From the IMG/VR virus record IMGVR_UViG_3300030109_004096, positions 1-20,835 of that record: 20,835 nucleotides of DNA; one strand, 5' to 3'. The position numbers and the translations under genes were made by a program. Of the stretch, positions 11,824 through 17,357 are shown in pieces. A model generated the notes under the pieces. That model searched no databases. It worked only from the letters and a program-made list of their open reading frames with translations, and was not told the DNA's origin. This DNA comes from a virus. Within the stretch, counting starts at the first letter, position 1. Each line of letters begins with the position of its first letter.

Positions 11824-11984
11824 ATTATATAATTAGTGGAGAACCATCAGAAAAAGAATGCCCTAATTGTGAAGAGCAATTAATATGGCAAGAATACGGC
11901 AAAGATGATATTGTTGAATATGGTTTGATGTGTGAAAACAATAAAGAGTGCGACGGCTATGAACTGTTGCCCGAAGAGTTATAA
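11820..11984 (+). CDS. Small four-cysteine (zinc-ribbon-like) protein (54 aa)
   Basis: The ATG overlaps the upstream stop. C14-x2-C17 (ECPNCEEQ) and C38/C44 (LMCENNKECDGY) form a likely zinc ribbon, framed by MNYIISGEPSEKE and an acidic tail. The layout is like short phage and bacterial zinc-finger proteins. Element S3 begins two bases after the stop. Confidence 0.68.
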   Translation: MNYIISGEPSEKECPNCEEQLIWQEYGKDDIVEYGLMCENNKECDGYELLPEEL

Positions 11985-11986
11985 AC

Positions 11987-12071
11987 ATGCGGGAGTGCCT
12001 AATGTACAACTTCCATACCCACAACTACTATGGGAGTACCTCCTTAGTTAACCTAATGGGTATTCCCGCAT
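11987..12071 (+). ncRNA. Structured RNA element S3 (three-way junction with anti-SD-like loop)
   Basis: The outer stem pairs 11987-12001 with 12057-12071 over 15 bp, three of them G-T; its base is ATGCGGGA. Arm 2 pairs 12009-12017 with 12029-12037 over 9 bp with an 11-base loop. Arm 3 is TTAG/CTAA (12044-12056). The junction strand ACCTCC runs into arm 3, giving ACCTCCTTA, the same nine bases as the bacterial 16S rRNA anti-Shine-Dalgarno end. It fills the gap between genes 11820 and 12090. It may act as a small RNA that binds ribosome binding sites, but this is unproven. Confidence 0.65.
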
Positions 12072-12089
12072 AAACTTGAGGAATCGAAT

Positions 12090-12287
12090 ATGTCAATGGA
12101 TGTATATTACGAAGAGCAAATAAAAGATATACCTGAAATAGAAGTGGATATTATTCTGGTTCTATCTAAGTATGAAGGTGGAAATCTTTCGTCGCCGTCA
12201 GCAAGGAAGGAAATAGCGCGCGAGTTACATCGCATGTTATTAAGTAAGAATTATGTTAAACGACAACAAAGAGATAGTGGAGTTTGA
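12090..12287 (+). CDS. Unknown small protein (65 aa)
   Basis: GAGG eight bases upstream supports ATG 12090; an ATG two codons on is also possible. The N-terminal half is acidic (YYEEQIKDIPEIEVDIILVLSKY) and the C-terminal half basic (ARKEIARELHRMLLSKNYVKRQQRD). No family was recognised. Its last 35 bases overlap the next gene. Confidence 0.62.
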   Translation: MSMDVYYEEQIKDIPEIEVDIILVLSKYEGGNLSSPSARKEIARELHRMLLSKNYVKRQQRDSGV

Positions 12288-12507
12288 TGTGTACATAGAC
12301 TATTGTCCAACATGTACCACAGATAAAGACGACCCTATCTATCTAAAAACATATGGGGAAGAATATAAAGAAATAATGTCATCCACCGTTAAAATGGATT
12401 GGTTCATGAAATGTCCGAGGTGTGAACAACTGTTTGACGGTGGTGATCTTTATGTAGAGAGGAATAATGGATATAAAAGCAGAAGTAGTATTGAAAAACA
12501 TTCGTAA
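12253..12507 (+). CDS. Zinc-ribbon-like protein (84 aa)
   Basis: Two CxxC pairs, C18-x2-C21 (YCPTCTTD) and C54-x2-C57 (KCPRCEQLF), indicate a zinc ribbon. The basic end (NNGYKSRSSIEKHS) overlaps the next gene. The start overlaps gene 12090 and lacks a good binding site, so coupling to the upstream gene is likely. Function unknown; such proteins often bind nucleic acid. Confidence 0.65.
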   Translation: MLNDNKEIVEFDVYIDYCPTCTTDKDDPIYLKTYGEEYKEIMSSTVKMDWFMKCPRCEQLFDGGDLYVERNNGYKSRSSIEKHS

Positions 12508-12685
12508 AGAAGTTCAGAAAATACGCGATAAAAATAGAAAATTAAAGAACCATCCCTATGCGGAAAATACAATGGTGATGGTAGGTCTATTAAGGTCTAT
12601 TGAGATAGTACAGGAGTTACGAGATCAAGAGATGGAGAAATTAATAGATTGGAATAATGAACAGAAAGAGTTAGTTTCTAACTGA
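12467..12685 (+). CDS. Unknown helical protein (72 aa)
   Basis: GAGAGG shortly before the ATG supports the start. The protein is helical, with a coiled-coil-like first half (NIRKEVQKIRDKNRKLKNHP) and an acidic second helix (SIEIVQELRDQEMEKLIDW). No family was recognised. A hairpin (TTCTAAC 12676-12682 with GTTAGAA 12691-12697) spans its stop codon. Confidence 0.65.
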   Translation: MDIKAEVVLKNIRKEVQKIRDKNRKLKNHPYAENTMVMVGLLRSIEIVQELRDQEMEKLIDWNNEQKELVSN

Positions 12686-12697
12686 ATATGGTTAGAA
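12676..12697 (+). other. Hairpin across the stop of gene 12467
   Basis: Perfect seven-base arms TTCTAAC and GTTAGAA enclose an eight-base loop that begins with the TGA stop. There is no T-run, so it is more likely an mRNA 3'-end or processing element than a terminator. It precedes element S4. Confidence 0.45.
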
Positions 12698-12705
12698 ATA
12701 ATAAT

Positions 12706-12799
12706 AATTTAAAGAAAGTTAGACCGTAGAGTAACCTTCCTTTCTGTTATCGGTCAGTGTTGGGTAGGTTGTTTGGTTTCCTACCCCGCACTTTAAATT
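12706..12799 (+). ncRNA. Structured RNA element S4 (three-way junction)
   Basis: The outer stem is AATTTAAAG (12706-12714) with CTTTAAATT (12791-12799), 9 perfect bp. Arm 2 pairs GACCG (12722-12726) with CGGTC (12751-12755) and, beyond a TAGA bulge, GTAAC with GTTAT, closing a CTTCCTTTCT loop. Arm 3 pairs about 12758-12768 with 12780-12790 with one mismatch and an 11-base loop. It fills the gap before gene 12819. The pyrimidine loop could pair with AAGGA-type ribosome binding sites (inference). Confidence 0.6.
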
Positions 12800-12818
12800 A
12801 AAATTGATTGGAGAGATG

Positions 12819-13055
12819 ATGTTAAATAAAAGTAAAGTACAGGAAGAGTTTCATAATTATGGAATTCAGATTAGCCGATCAACGGTGCGATCTATAAATG
12901 ATTTTATATATAAACTAGTTCGGTTCACTATTAAGAATGCGGTAGACAATAAAGTAAAACGCATTACCAAAAACAATTTAAATAATTTAATAGCTTTAAA
13001 AGATATAGATCAAATAGTTGAATTCAATTCCACAGACCTGAAAAACGATGATTGA
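12819..13055 (+). CDS. Possible histone-fold protein (78 aa)
   Basis: ATG 12819 has GGAG five bases upstream; the ATG just before it is too close, and an upstream TTG at 12804 is unlikely. The layout fits a minimal histone fold: helix 1 (VQEEFHNYG, 7-15), a loop with IQISRST, a long helix 2 (VRSINDFIYKLVRFTIKNAVDNK), loop KRITKNN and a short helix 3 (LNNLIALKD). Compared with archaeal HMfB, the helix-2 pattern and the K/R-x-T-K-x-x-[LI] loop line up, with a gap in loop 2. Single-fold histones are known from bacteria and some viruses. It could compact or mark phage DNA. Pattern recognition only; a small helical protein of another type is possible. Confidence 0.55.
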   Translation: MLNKSKVQEEFHNYGIQISRSTVRSINDFIYKLVRFTIKNAVDNKVKRITKNNLNNLIALKDIDQIVEFNSTDLKNDD

Positions 13056-13788
13056 TGTAGCAGACCTATACGATAACTATATATTAGATTTACGTGATAA
13101 ACATTTTGGTAAACGATACGAAGGTAAAGAGAGTTGGTATCATGCTTCTGGTGCGGGATTATGCATGCGAAAACACTACTTTCAAAGTGTAGAAAAGTTA
13201 GAACCTACTGAAAAAGATAGCGGTACTATGCGTTTATTTCGGCTTGGTGATCTCGTGCATGAGGACATCCAATATGCCTGCCAAGAATACGCCCGCAAAA
13301 ATGGTACCGCTATTTATGTTGAAAAGGAAATAGAGATACCCAGACTTAATGTTCGTAGTTGGATTGACCTTATGATGATTGACGATAATAGATTATATGA
13401 TATAAAAACATGTAATGATTGGTCGTGGAAAAGTATGTTTGGTAAGTATGGTAGTGGTAAACCGAAGGAGAATTACTGCTATCAAATGGGAACATATGGA
13501 TTATATTTTAGAGAAATGGGTCAAGATGTGGATAGTATGGCATTACTATTTTATAATAAAAATAATTCTCGAATGAAAGAGGTGGAAGTACCTTTAGAAT
13601 ATATAGACAGTGCTGAACAATACTGGAGTATGTTAGCTGAATATATAGAAGAAGGAGTACCGCCTGTTGATTTCGGAACCTCACCAGTAGAGGAGTGGGA
13701 ATGCAATGCAAAATATTGTTCATTCTTTGAACCTTGCGGTGGTGGAATAAGTGGTAGAGAGAAAAATAAAAAAGGAACTGAACTATGA
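13048..13788 (+). CDS. Cas4/RecB-like PD-(D/E)XK nuclease with Fe-S cysteines (246 aa)
   Basis: The protein has the RecB-family nuclease core: RLGDLVHEDIQ with H71, D107 in SWIDLMMID, D118-I-K120 (YDIKTC) and Q146/Y150 (CYQMGTYGLY). One cysteine before the core (C39, GLCMRKHYF) and three near the end (C219, C224, C230, ECNAKYCSFFEPC) match the four-cysteine Fe-S latch of Cas4 and AddB. In phages such nucleases process DNA ends for recombination. The length fits. There is no CRISPR array or other cas gene in the window, so an adaptation role is not indicated. The start overlaps gene 12819 by eight bases. Confidence 0.87.
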   Translation: MIDVADLYDNYILDLRDKHFGKRYEGKESWYHASGAGLCMRKHYFQSVEKLEPTEKDSGTMRLFRLGDLVHEDIQYACQEYARKNGTAIYVEKEIEIPRLNVRSWIDLMMIDDNRLYDIKTCNDWSWKSMFGKYGSGKPKENYCYQMGTYGLYFREMGQDVDSMALLFYNKNNSRMKEVEVPLEYIDSAEQYWSMLAEYIEEGVPPVDFGTSPVEEWECNAKYCSFFEPCGGGISGREKNKKGTEL

Positions 13789-14210
13789 GTCAAAATAGTG
13801 AACCCGATTGGGATAATATAAATCGCGGAAAGGTTAGGCACTTTTTTGCACTAGAGTTATATAAATACAAACTAAAAAACAATGAAAAAATAAGCCTAAA
13901 ACCTTCAGAGAAAGGTATAATAGAGGTGTTTGTTGATTATGTAATGAATGGTGATGATGAAAAAGATGAGAGTGTGTCGGTGCGATTAATGTCTATAAAG
14001 GAATGCGAGTCTATAATAACTGGTAATCCTAAAAAGATAACCGCAGAACAACATACGCGTGCCGTAATACATCTTGAAGTGCGCGGATTAAAAGATTCAG
14101 ACTTGAATAAAGTCTTGGATGCCCTAGATGATGGTAAAATAACACAAGATAATCTTACCGCATCTGTAGATAAAATAAACGATATAAAAAGTAAATATGA
14201 TAAGGAGTAG
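13785..14210 (+). CDS. Phage-type protein between nuclease and DUF669-like gene (141 aa)
   Basis: The ATG overlaps the nuclease stop by four bases and has AAAGGA upstream. The first residues (PDWDNINRGKVRHFFALELYKYKLK) match a recurrent opening 'PDWD.I..GKVRHG.A...' that I recall in phage proteins next to recombination genes. The C-terminal part (AVIHLEVRGLKDSDLNKVLDALDDGKITQDNL) is helical. No catalytic motif is visible. Position between the Cas4-like nuclease and a DUF669-like gene suggests a DNA-transaction accessory protein; this is inference. Confidence 0.73.
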   Translation: MSQNSEPDWDNINRGKVRHFFALELYKYKLKNNEKISLKPSEKGIIEVFVDYVMNGDDEKDESVSVRLMSIKECESIITGNPKKITAEQHTRAVIHLEVRGLKDSDLNKVLDALDDGKITQDNLTASVDKINDIKSKYDKE

Positions 14211-14212
14211 CA

Positions 14213-14674
14213 ATGGGAATAGCATTAGAACATGATAAAAAAATAGACGCGTTAACCTACAGGGTTTCCGAGCTAGAAGATAAGGTTCGTATACTAGCAA
14301 TTGCGATTATTACCAACGAAATTGGTCATCTACCTGTAGAAGATAAAGTGGTAGAAGAACCGATTGTGGATGAATCTGAAGTAGAAGATGATCCATATGA
14401 GCAAGCTGAAGAAGAAGTTGAAGAGGAAGAAGAGGAAGAGGAAGAGGAAGAGGAAGAACCTAAGCCTGTGAAAACGAAACCCGCACCTAAGAAAAAGGCA
14501 GTAAAGAAGGCCAAGAAAAAAGAAGAGCCTAGACAGACAAAGGTAACTATACCTAAAGCACCTGCTAAAGCAAAACCTGTAAAGAAACCAGAAGTAAAAC
14601 GAGTAGCAAAAGAAGAGAAAAAAGATAAAATAGATGGCTTGTTAGACAGTTTCTTTAGCAGGGGTCGGAAGTAG
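14213..14674 (+). CDS. Charge-segregated protein: coiled coil, Glu tract, Lys-rich tail (153 aa)
   Basis: AAGGAG lies seven bases before the ATG, overlapping the upstream stop region. Residues 7-30 look like a short coiled coil (HDKKIDALTYRVSELEDKVRIL). Residues 48-82 are strongly acidic, with an almost unbroken Glu run at 66-82 encoded by GAA/GAG repeats. Residues 83-138 are Lys/Pro/Ala-rich (KPVKTKPAPKKKAVKKAKKK). The end is IDGLLDSFFSRGRK. The layout recalls disordered histone-chaperone-like or DNA-mimic and DNA-binding tails; no family was recognised. It lies between DNA-processing genes, so a nucleic-acid-related role is likely but inferred. Confidence 0.75.
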   Translation: MGIALEHDKKIDALTYRVSELEDKVRILAIAIITNEIGHLPVEDKVVEEPIVDESEVEDDPYEQAEEEVEEEEEEEEEEEEEPKPVKTKPAPKKKAVKKAKKKEEPRQTKVTIPKAPAKAKPVKKPEVKRVAKEEKKDKIDGLLDSFFSRGRK

Positions 14675-14889
14675 TGAACAAGGAGATAGTTGAGTTAGTA
14701 GCTGAAAGAATAGAAAAGGGTAAAGAAACATACCCAGACACAATACCGAAAGAAGATGAGCGAGATTTTCTTCACGAAGCTCTCGAAGAAGCATTAGATA
14801 TGTGCGTATATCTTGCGGGTGAAATACTACGAATGAAGGAACTGAAGAAAAAGATAAACGCAGGTGTTCTTATAGGGAAGGACTATTAA
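14674..14889 (+). CDS. MazG-like small helical protein, GTG start (71 aa)
   Basis: The GTG overlaps the previous stop by one base. The sequence ERIEKGKETYPDTIPKEDE followed by HEALEEALDMCVYLAGEI gives the E..EE..D...Y pattern of MazG-type NTP pyrophosphohydrolases and of short phage relatives with 'RIEKG..TYG'. At 71 residues it holds only the core helices, so activity is uncertain. If active it would hydrolyse NTPs. Its position between the charge-segregated protein and the DUF669-like gene fits nucleotide or DNA metabolism. Confidence 0.62.
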   Translation: MNKEIVELVAERIEKGKETYPDTIPKEDERDFLHEALEEALDMCVYLAGEILRMKELKKKINAGVLIGKDY

Positions 14890-15348
14890 TTGTCTGACTC
14901 AACAGCCTACTTTGACCTTATTGGCAGTACTGGAAAAAGTAAACTGCCAAATGGAAACTATAGAGCAATAATAATAGACATGACTACCGTTACCGATATA
15001 AAATGTGGATCATTTATAGCAGACGTATTTAAACCTGTTTATAAGGTAACGTCTGGAGATTACAAAGATACAGAAGTAACTGACAATGGAATCTTTAGAT
15101 ATAAACAGGTTGACGGATATGATTATAAACCTAATAAAAATTGGGGAATTGCTAAGTTTATGCAACTAATGAATATGACTAAAGAAAAAGATGGTCGAAT
15201 AGATTTACCATATCTTAAAAAACCCGATTTAAATAATAAGAAAGTAAAGATAATGGTATGGAGTAAAAGTTTTACCAATGAAAAGAATGATGAGGTATAT
15301 TATCCAGTTGCTAGAGTTGTAGAATTAATAAATGAGGTACCATTCTAA
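14890..15348 (+). CDS. DUF669-like, possible single-strand DNA-binding protein, TTG start (152 aa)
   Basis: GGAAGGA seven bases before the TTG supports this start directly after the previous stop. The opening 'LPNGNYRAIIIDMTTVTDIKCGSFIADVFKPVYKVTSGDYKDTEV' follows the 'lp.G.Y...i......k...G.....F.vv.G.ykg..v' pattern of the phage DUF669 family. The C-terminal 'INEVPF' resembles the hydrophobic tip of single-strand DNA-binding proteins. Members of such operons often coat single-stranded DNA during recombination. Neighbouring nucleases and a resolvase-like gene agree. The OB fold is inferred, not seen. Confidence 0.68.
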   Translation: MSDSTAYFDLIGSTGKSKLPNGNYRAIIIDMTTVTDIKCGSFIADVFKPVYKVTSGDYKDTEVTDNGIFRYKQVDGYDYKPNKNWGIAKFMQLMNMTKEKDGRIDLPYLKKPDLNNKKVKIMVWSKSFTNEKNDEVYYPVARVVELINEVPF

Positions 15349-15545
15349 TGGAAAAACAAAAAATGTTAGGGCGAGCATTAATAAAATTTAGTGAAGCAGA
15401 AATTGATTTATTGTTAACCGCTTTATATAATACAGAAAAAATAAACATACCAAGAATAGAACCTAAATGGAAGAAGCCTTTCTCTAAACTAATTAGAGAT
15501 TTAATTATTATAAAAAACAGTATAGAAAAAGAGAAACAGTTATGA
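15348..15545 (+). CDS. Unknown small protein (65 aa)
   Basis: The ATG shares one base with the previous TAA stop; GAGG lies ten bases upstream. The protein is basic and helical (KFSEAEIDLLLTALYNTEKI; SKLIRDLIIIKNSIEKEKQL). No family was recognised. Its stop overlaps the next ATG by four bases. Confidence 0.65.
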   Translation: MEKQKMLGRALIKFSEAEIDLLLTALYNTEKINIPRIEPKWKKPFSKLIRDLIIIKNSIEKEKQL

Positions 15546-15787
15546 AAAAACCTTCAGCAACCAAACAAAAAAAGAAACCAACTATAAAACAATTAGCAGG
15601 TGATATAGAAAATTTATGGAACGGATTGATGTATCTAGATAACAATATGAAAGCAAGTCAACGATACTTTGAAGAATACTTAGTAATGAAAGGTGAGGTA
15701 GAAGAATTTCTTACTCACTTTGAAAAAAAGATAGAAGAAGCAAAAAATGAAAAAGAAAAAAAATCCAAAGAACATAAAGAGGGGTAG
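15542..15787 (+). CDS. Coiled-coil small protein (81 aa), unknown function
   Basis: The ATG overlaps the previous stop (ATGA). The ends are basic and Lys-rich; the middle is helical (IKQLAGDIENLWNGLMYLDNNMKASQRYFEEYLVMKGEVEEFLTHFEKKI), a likely coiled coil. Its last 41 bases overlap the resolvase-like gene in another frame. No family was recognised. Confidence 0.66.
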   Translation: MKKPSATKQKKKPTIKQLAGDIENLWNGLMYLDNNMKASQRYFEEYLVMKGEVEEFLTHFEKKIEEAKNEKEKKSKEHKEG

Positions 15788-16079
15788 GCGAAATCGTCAA
15801 CGCGGTGCTGAATTGCAACGTCAAGTTGTGCGAGCCGCAAAGGATTTTAAACTTAGTGCCTATAACCGAGATCGCGGTGGCGCCCAACATGAAAAGGGCG
15901 ACGTAGAGATTGAAGGAAAATATTATGGGTGTAAGCGCCGTAAAAGTATTGCTATCTGGGTAAAACCAGAAAAGCAAGAAAGCGGTGTAGTAATAAGAGG
16001 CGACAGGGATGAACCATTTATGGTTGTACCACTCGAACAATATTTATTGTTACTGTCATTAGTAAAGAAAACATTATGA
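15747..16079 (+). CDS. Holliday-junction-resolvase-like nuclease with altered active site (110 aa)
   Basis: The order G-x-E (E22, RGAELQRQVV), a conserved SGa-like turn (DRGGAQHEKGD), D52 and K63 (GCKRRKS) matches PD-(D/E)XK resolvase-like phage proteins of Hjc type. In the usual motif the residue two before the Lys is Glu ('ECKRR'); here it is Gly61 (codon GGG). The second acidic ligand may therefore be lost or supplied elsewhere. The C-terminal VVPLEQYLLLLSLV helix is typical. The gene overlaps its neighbour by 41 bases and ends inside element S5. A role in resolving recombination or replication junctions is inferred. Confidence 0.76.
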   Translation: MKKKKNPKNIKRGRRNRQRGAELQRQVVRAAKDFKLSAYNRDRGGAQHEKGDVEIEGKYYGCKRRKSIAIWVKPEKQESGVVIRGDRDEPFMVVPLEQYLLLLSLVKKTL

Positions 16080-16141
16080 TGATTCCTATAAGCTATCATC
16101 CGTTTGGTTGGCGCTAAAAGGGTTGACAGGTGAATCATCAT
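16076..16141 (+). ncRNA. Structured RNA element S5 (long hairpin between genes)
   Basis: A perfect 10-bp stem pairs ATGATGATTC (16076-16085) with GAATCATCAT (16132-16141), extendable by CCT/AGG with a bulge. The 5' arm includes the stop of gene 15747. The 46-base interior has no second strong stem, only short AGC/GCT pairings. It ends 30 bases before gene 16172 and may be a leader structure for it. Confidence 0.5.
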
Positions 16142-16171
16142 ATAATTGAATAAAAGAAAAGGAGTAAGTAA

Positions 16172-16408
16172 ATGGCTTACGAACATGAAGAAGGAACAGC
16201 TAGTATGTTCCAGAACGATTACAAAGAAGATGGCGATAAAAAACCAGACTATACCGGAAAAGGTAAAGTTGGCGGAGACTTAAAGGATTTCGCTTTGTGG
16301 AAACGTCAAACAAAAAAAGGCAAAGCTATGCTTTTTGTTAAATGGACTGATCCACAGGATAAATTCCAGTCAAATAAACCTAAACAGTCTGGATCAGACC
16401 CATTTTAA
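16172..16408 (+). CDS. Small phage-type protein (78 aa), DUF736-like pattern
   Basis: AAAAGGAG lies before the ATG. The sequence MAYEHEEGTASMFQNDYKEDGDKKPDYTGKGKVGGDLKDFALW resembles short phage and bacterial proteins with 'GSLFkNd.K....PDYtGk..v.G....iaaW.k....G..ylsl..', a pattern near DUF736. A beta-barrel fold is likely; nucleic-acid binding is possible but not shown. It is the last gene of its unit, followed by a long terminator. Its C-terminal KQSGSDPF ends in an SSB-tip-like DPF. Confidence 0.67.
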   Translation: MAYEHEEGTASMFQNDYKEDGDKKPDYTGKGKVGGDLKDFALWKRQTKKGKAMLFVKWTDPQDKFQSNKPKQSGSDPF

Positions 16409-16478
16409 GCCTAACCTTAAATAAGACACCTAATCGCCTGAATAACGAGCGATAGTTGTTTAATGGACAGTTATACCA

Positions 16479-16529
16479 AAAAACCCCTTTTAGAGCCTTG
16501 AACAAGATTCTAGAGGGGGTTTTTATTTT
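16479..16529. terminator. Long bidirectional-type terminator hairpin
   Basis: A 16-bp stem pairs 16479-16494 with 16509-16524 (two G-T pairs). Its base is an A-run facing a T-run and its core is CCCC/GGGG; the T-run continues as TTTTTATTTTA. The loop holds a further CTTG/CAAG pair. The A/T symmetry lets it act on both strands. A small ATCGC/GCGAT hairpin (16433-16453) precedes it. Confidence 0.92.
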
Positions 16530-16551
16530 ACATTGTCCAAAAATTGATGCA

Positions 16552-16755
16552 ATGTGTGCTTTCTGTGGAAAATCTAAGTGGAACCCTAAATTAAGAAGAA
16601 ATGATGATGAAAATAAATTGTTTTGCGGGTTAGCTACTGGTTATGATACCAGAGTTGAACCACTTCCAAAGTGTTGGGAACAAATGACAAAGCACGAAAG
16701 AAGTAAATATGCAAAAATGAAAAAAATTGAATATGAAACATTAATATTAAAATGA
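16552..16755 (+). CDS. Small cysteine-rich protein (67 aa)
   Basis: ATG 16552 is chosen because an upstream in-frame TTG (16456) would place the start before the strong terminator at 16479. Cysteines C2, C5, C25 and C41 (CAFCGKSK; LFCGL; PKCWEQM) suggest a zinc-binding fold, the motif 'CxxC...FC......C' being typical of short phage zinc proteins. No ribosome binding site is visible and no promoter lies between the terminator and the start, so expression is uncertain. Its stop overlaps the start of a tiny hydrophobic frame. Confidence 0.55.
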   Translation: MCAFCGKSKWNPKLRRNDDENKLFCGLATGYDTRVEPLPKCWEQMTKHERSKYAKMKKIEYETLILK

Positions 16756-16874
16756 TAGAATTTATTTTAGATATAATAATGGATATATTAACTTTTCTAG
16801 ATTATAATATTACACTGTTTACAATAGCAGTCCCCGCTAATAAAAACCCATTAATAAAATTATTTAATGATTGA
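16752..16874 (+). CDS. Tiny hydrophobic peptide frame (40 aa), tentative
   Basis: The ATG overlaps the previous stop as ATGA, and the frame's own end overlaps gene 16867 by eight bases. The product (MIEFILDIIMDILTFLDYNI ...) is mostly hydrophobic. There is no ribosome binding site. The double overlap, a common device in this region, is the only support. Confidence 0.35.
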   Translation: MIEFILDIIMDILTFLDYNITLFTIAVPANKNPLIKLFND

Positions 16875-17340
16875 GGTAAACATCAGTAACGATCAAATAT
16901 ATCAGGCGGAGCAACGCTCCATAGAAATGGGTGCCATTAAAAACAGCATTACAAAAGGAGCTGGTAATATAGCTGGCTTTATAGGAGAGTTAATTGTACT
17001 CGATACAGTCGGCGGTACTATGTGCGATACGTATGATTATGATATTATATATAAAGATAATGTGAAAGCCGATGTCAAAACAAAAAGAACTAAAGTAAAA
17101 CCTAAACCATTCTATGAATGTTCCATTGCTAATTATAATACACACCAACTCTGTGATGAATATGTATTTGTCCGCGTATTAAATGATATGTCTAAAGGGT
17201 GGATACTGGGATGGATGGACAAAGATGAATATTTAAATAGAGCTACCTTTATGGTCAAAGGTGAAATAGACCCAAGTAATAATTTCAGAGTGCGTGCCGA
17301 TTGCTACAATCTACCAATTTCTGAACTCCGCAGTTTCTGA
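16867..17340 (+). CDS. PD-(D/E)XK-type nuclease candidate (157 aa)
   Basis: Residues GFIGE (E41), YDYDI (D57/D59) and D69-V-K71 (KADVKTKR) form the spacing of a PD-(D/E)XK restriction-endonuclease-like core. The block 'CDEYVFVRV.ND...GWILGWM.K.EYL..A.F..KGE.DP.N.FR' follows, which I recall from phage proteins of the restriction-endonuclease-like superfamily. No ribosome binding site is seen; the start overlaps the previous frame. It could degrade host DNA or act on phage DNA; no target recognition domain is visible. A GGAACTT promoter follows its stop. Confidence 0.7.
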   Translation: MIEVNISNDQIYQAEQRSIEMGAIKNSITKGAGNIAGFIGELIVLDTVGGTMCDTYDYDIIYKDNVKADVKTKRTKVKPKPFYECSIANYNTHQLCDEYVFVRVLNDMSKGWILGWMDKDEYLNRATFMVKGEIDPSNNFRVRADCYNLPISELRSF

Positions 17341-17357
17341 CGACAAAAAACTTTTTT

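Noticed and set aside
11468-12799. Hammerhead or known riboswitch classes for the three-way junctions
   Set aside because: No CUGAUGA/GAAA hammerhead core and no purine, TPP or similar consensus could be found.
16123-16146. Perfect TTGACA and TATAAT boxes
   Set aside because: They are separated by only 12 bases, too short for a sigma-70 promoter, and both fall within or beside the S5 stem.
15711-16186. Overlapping minus-strand frames opposite the resolvase-like gene
   Set aside because: They are complements of conserved coding sequence and oppose the direction of all neighbouring genes.
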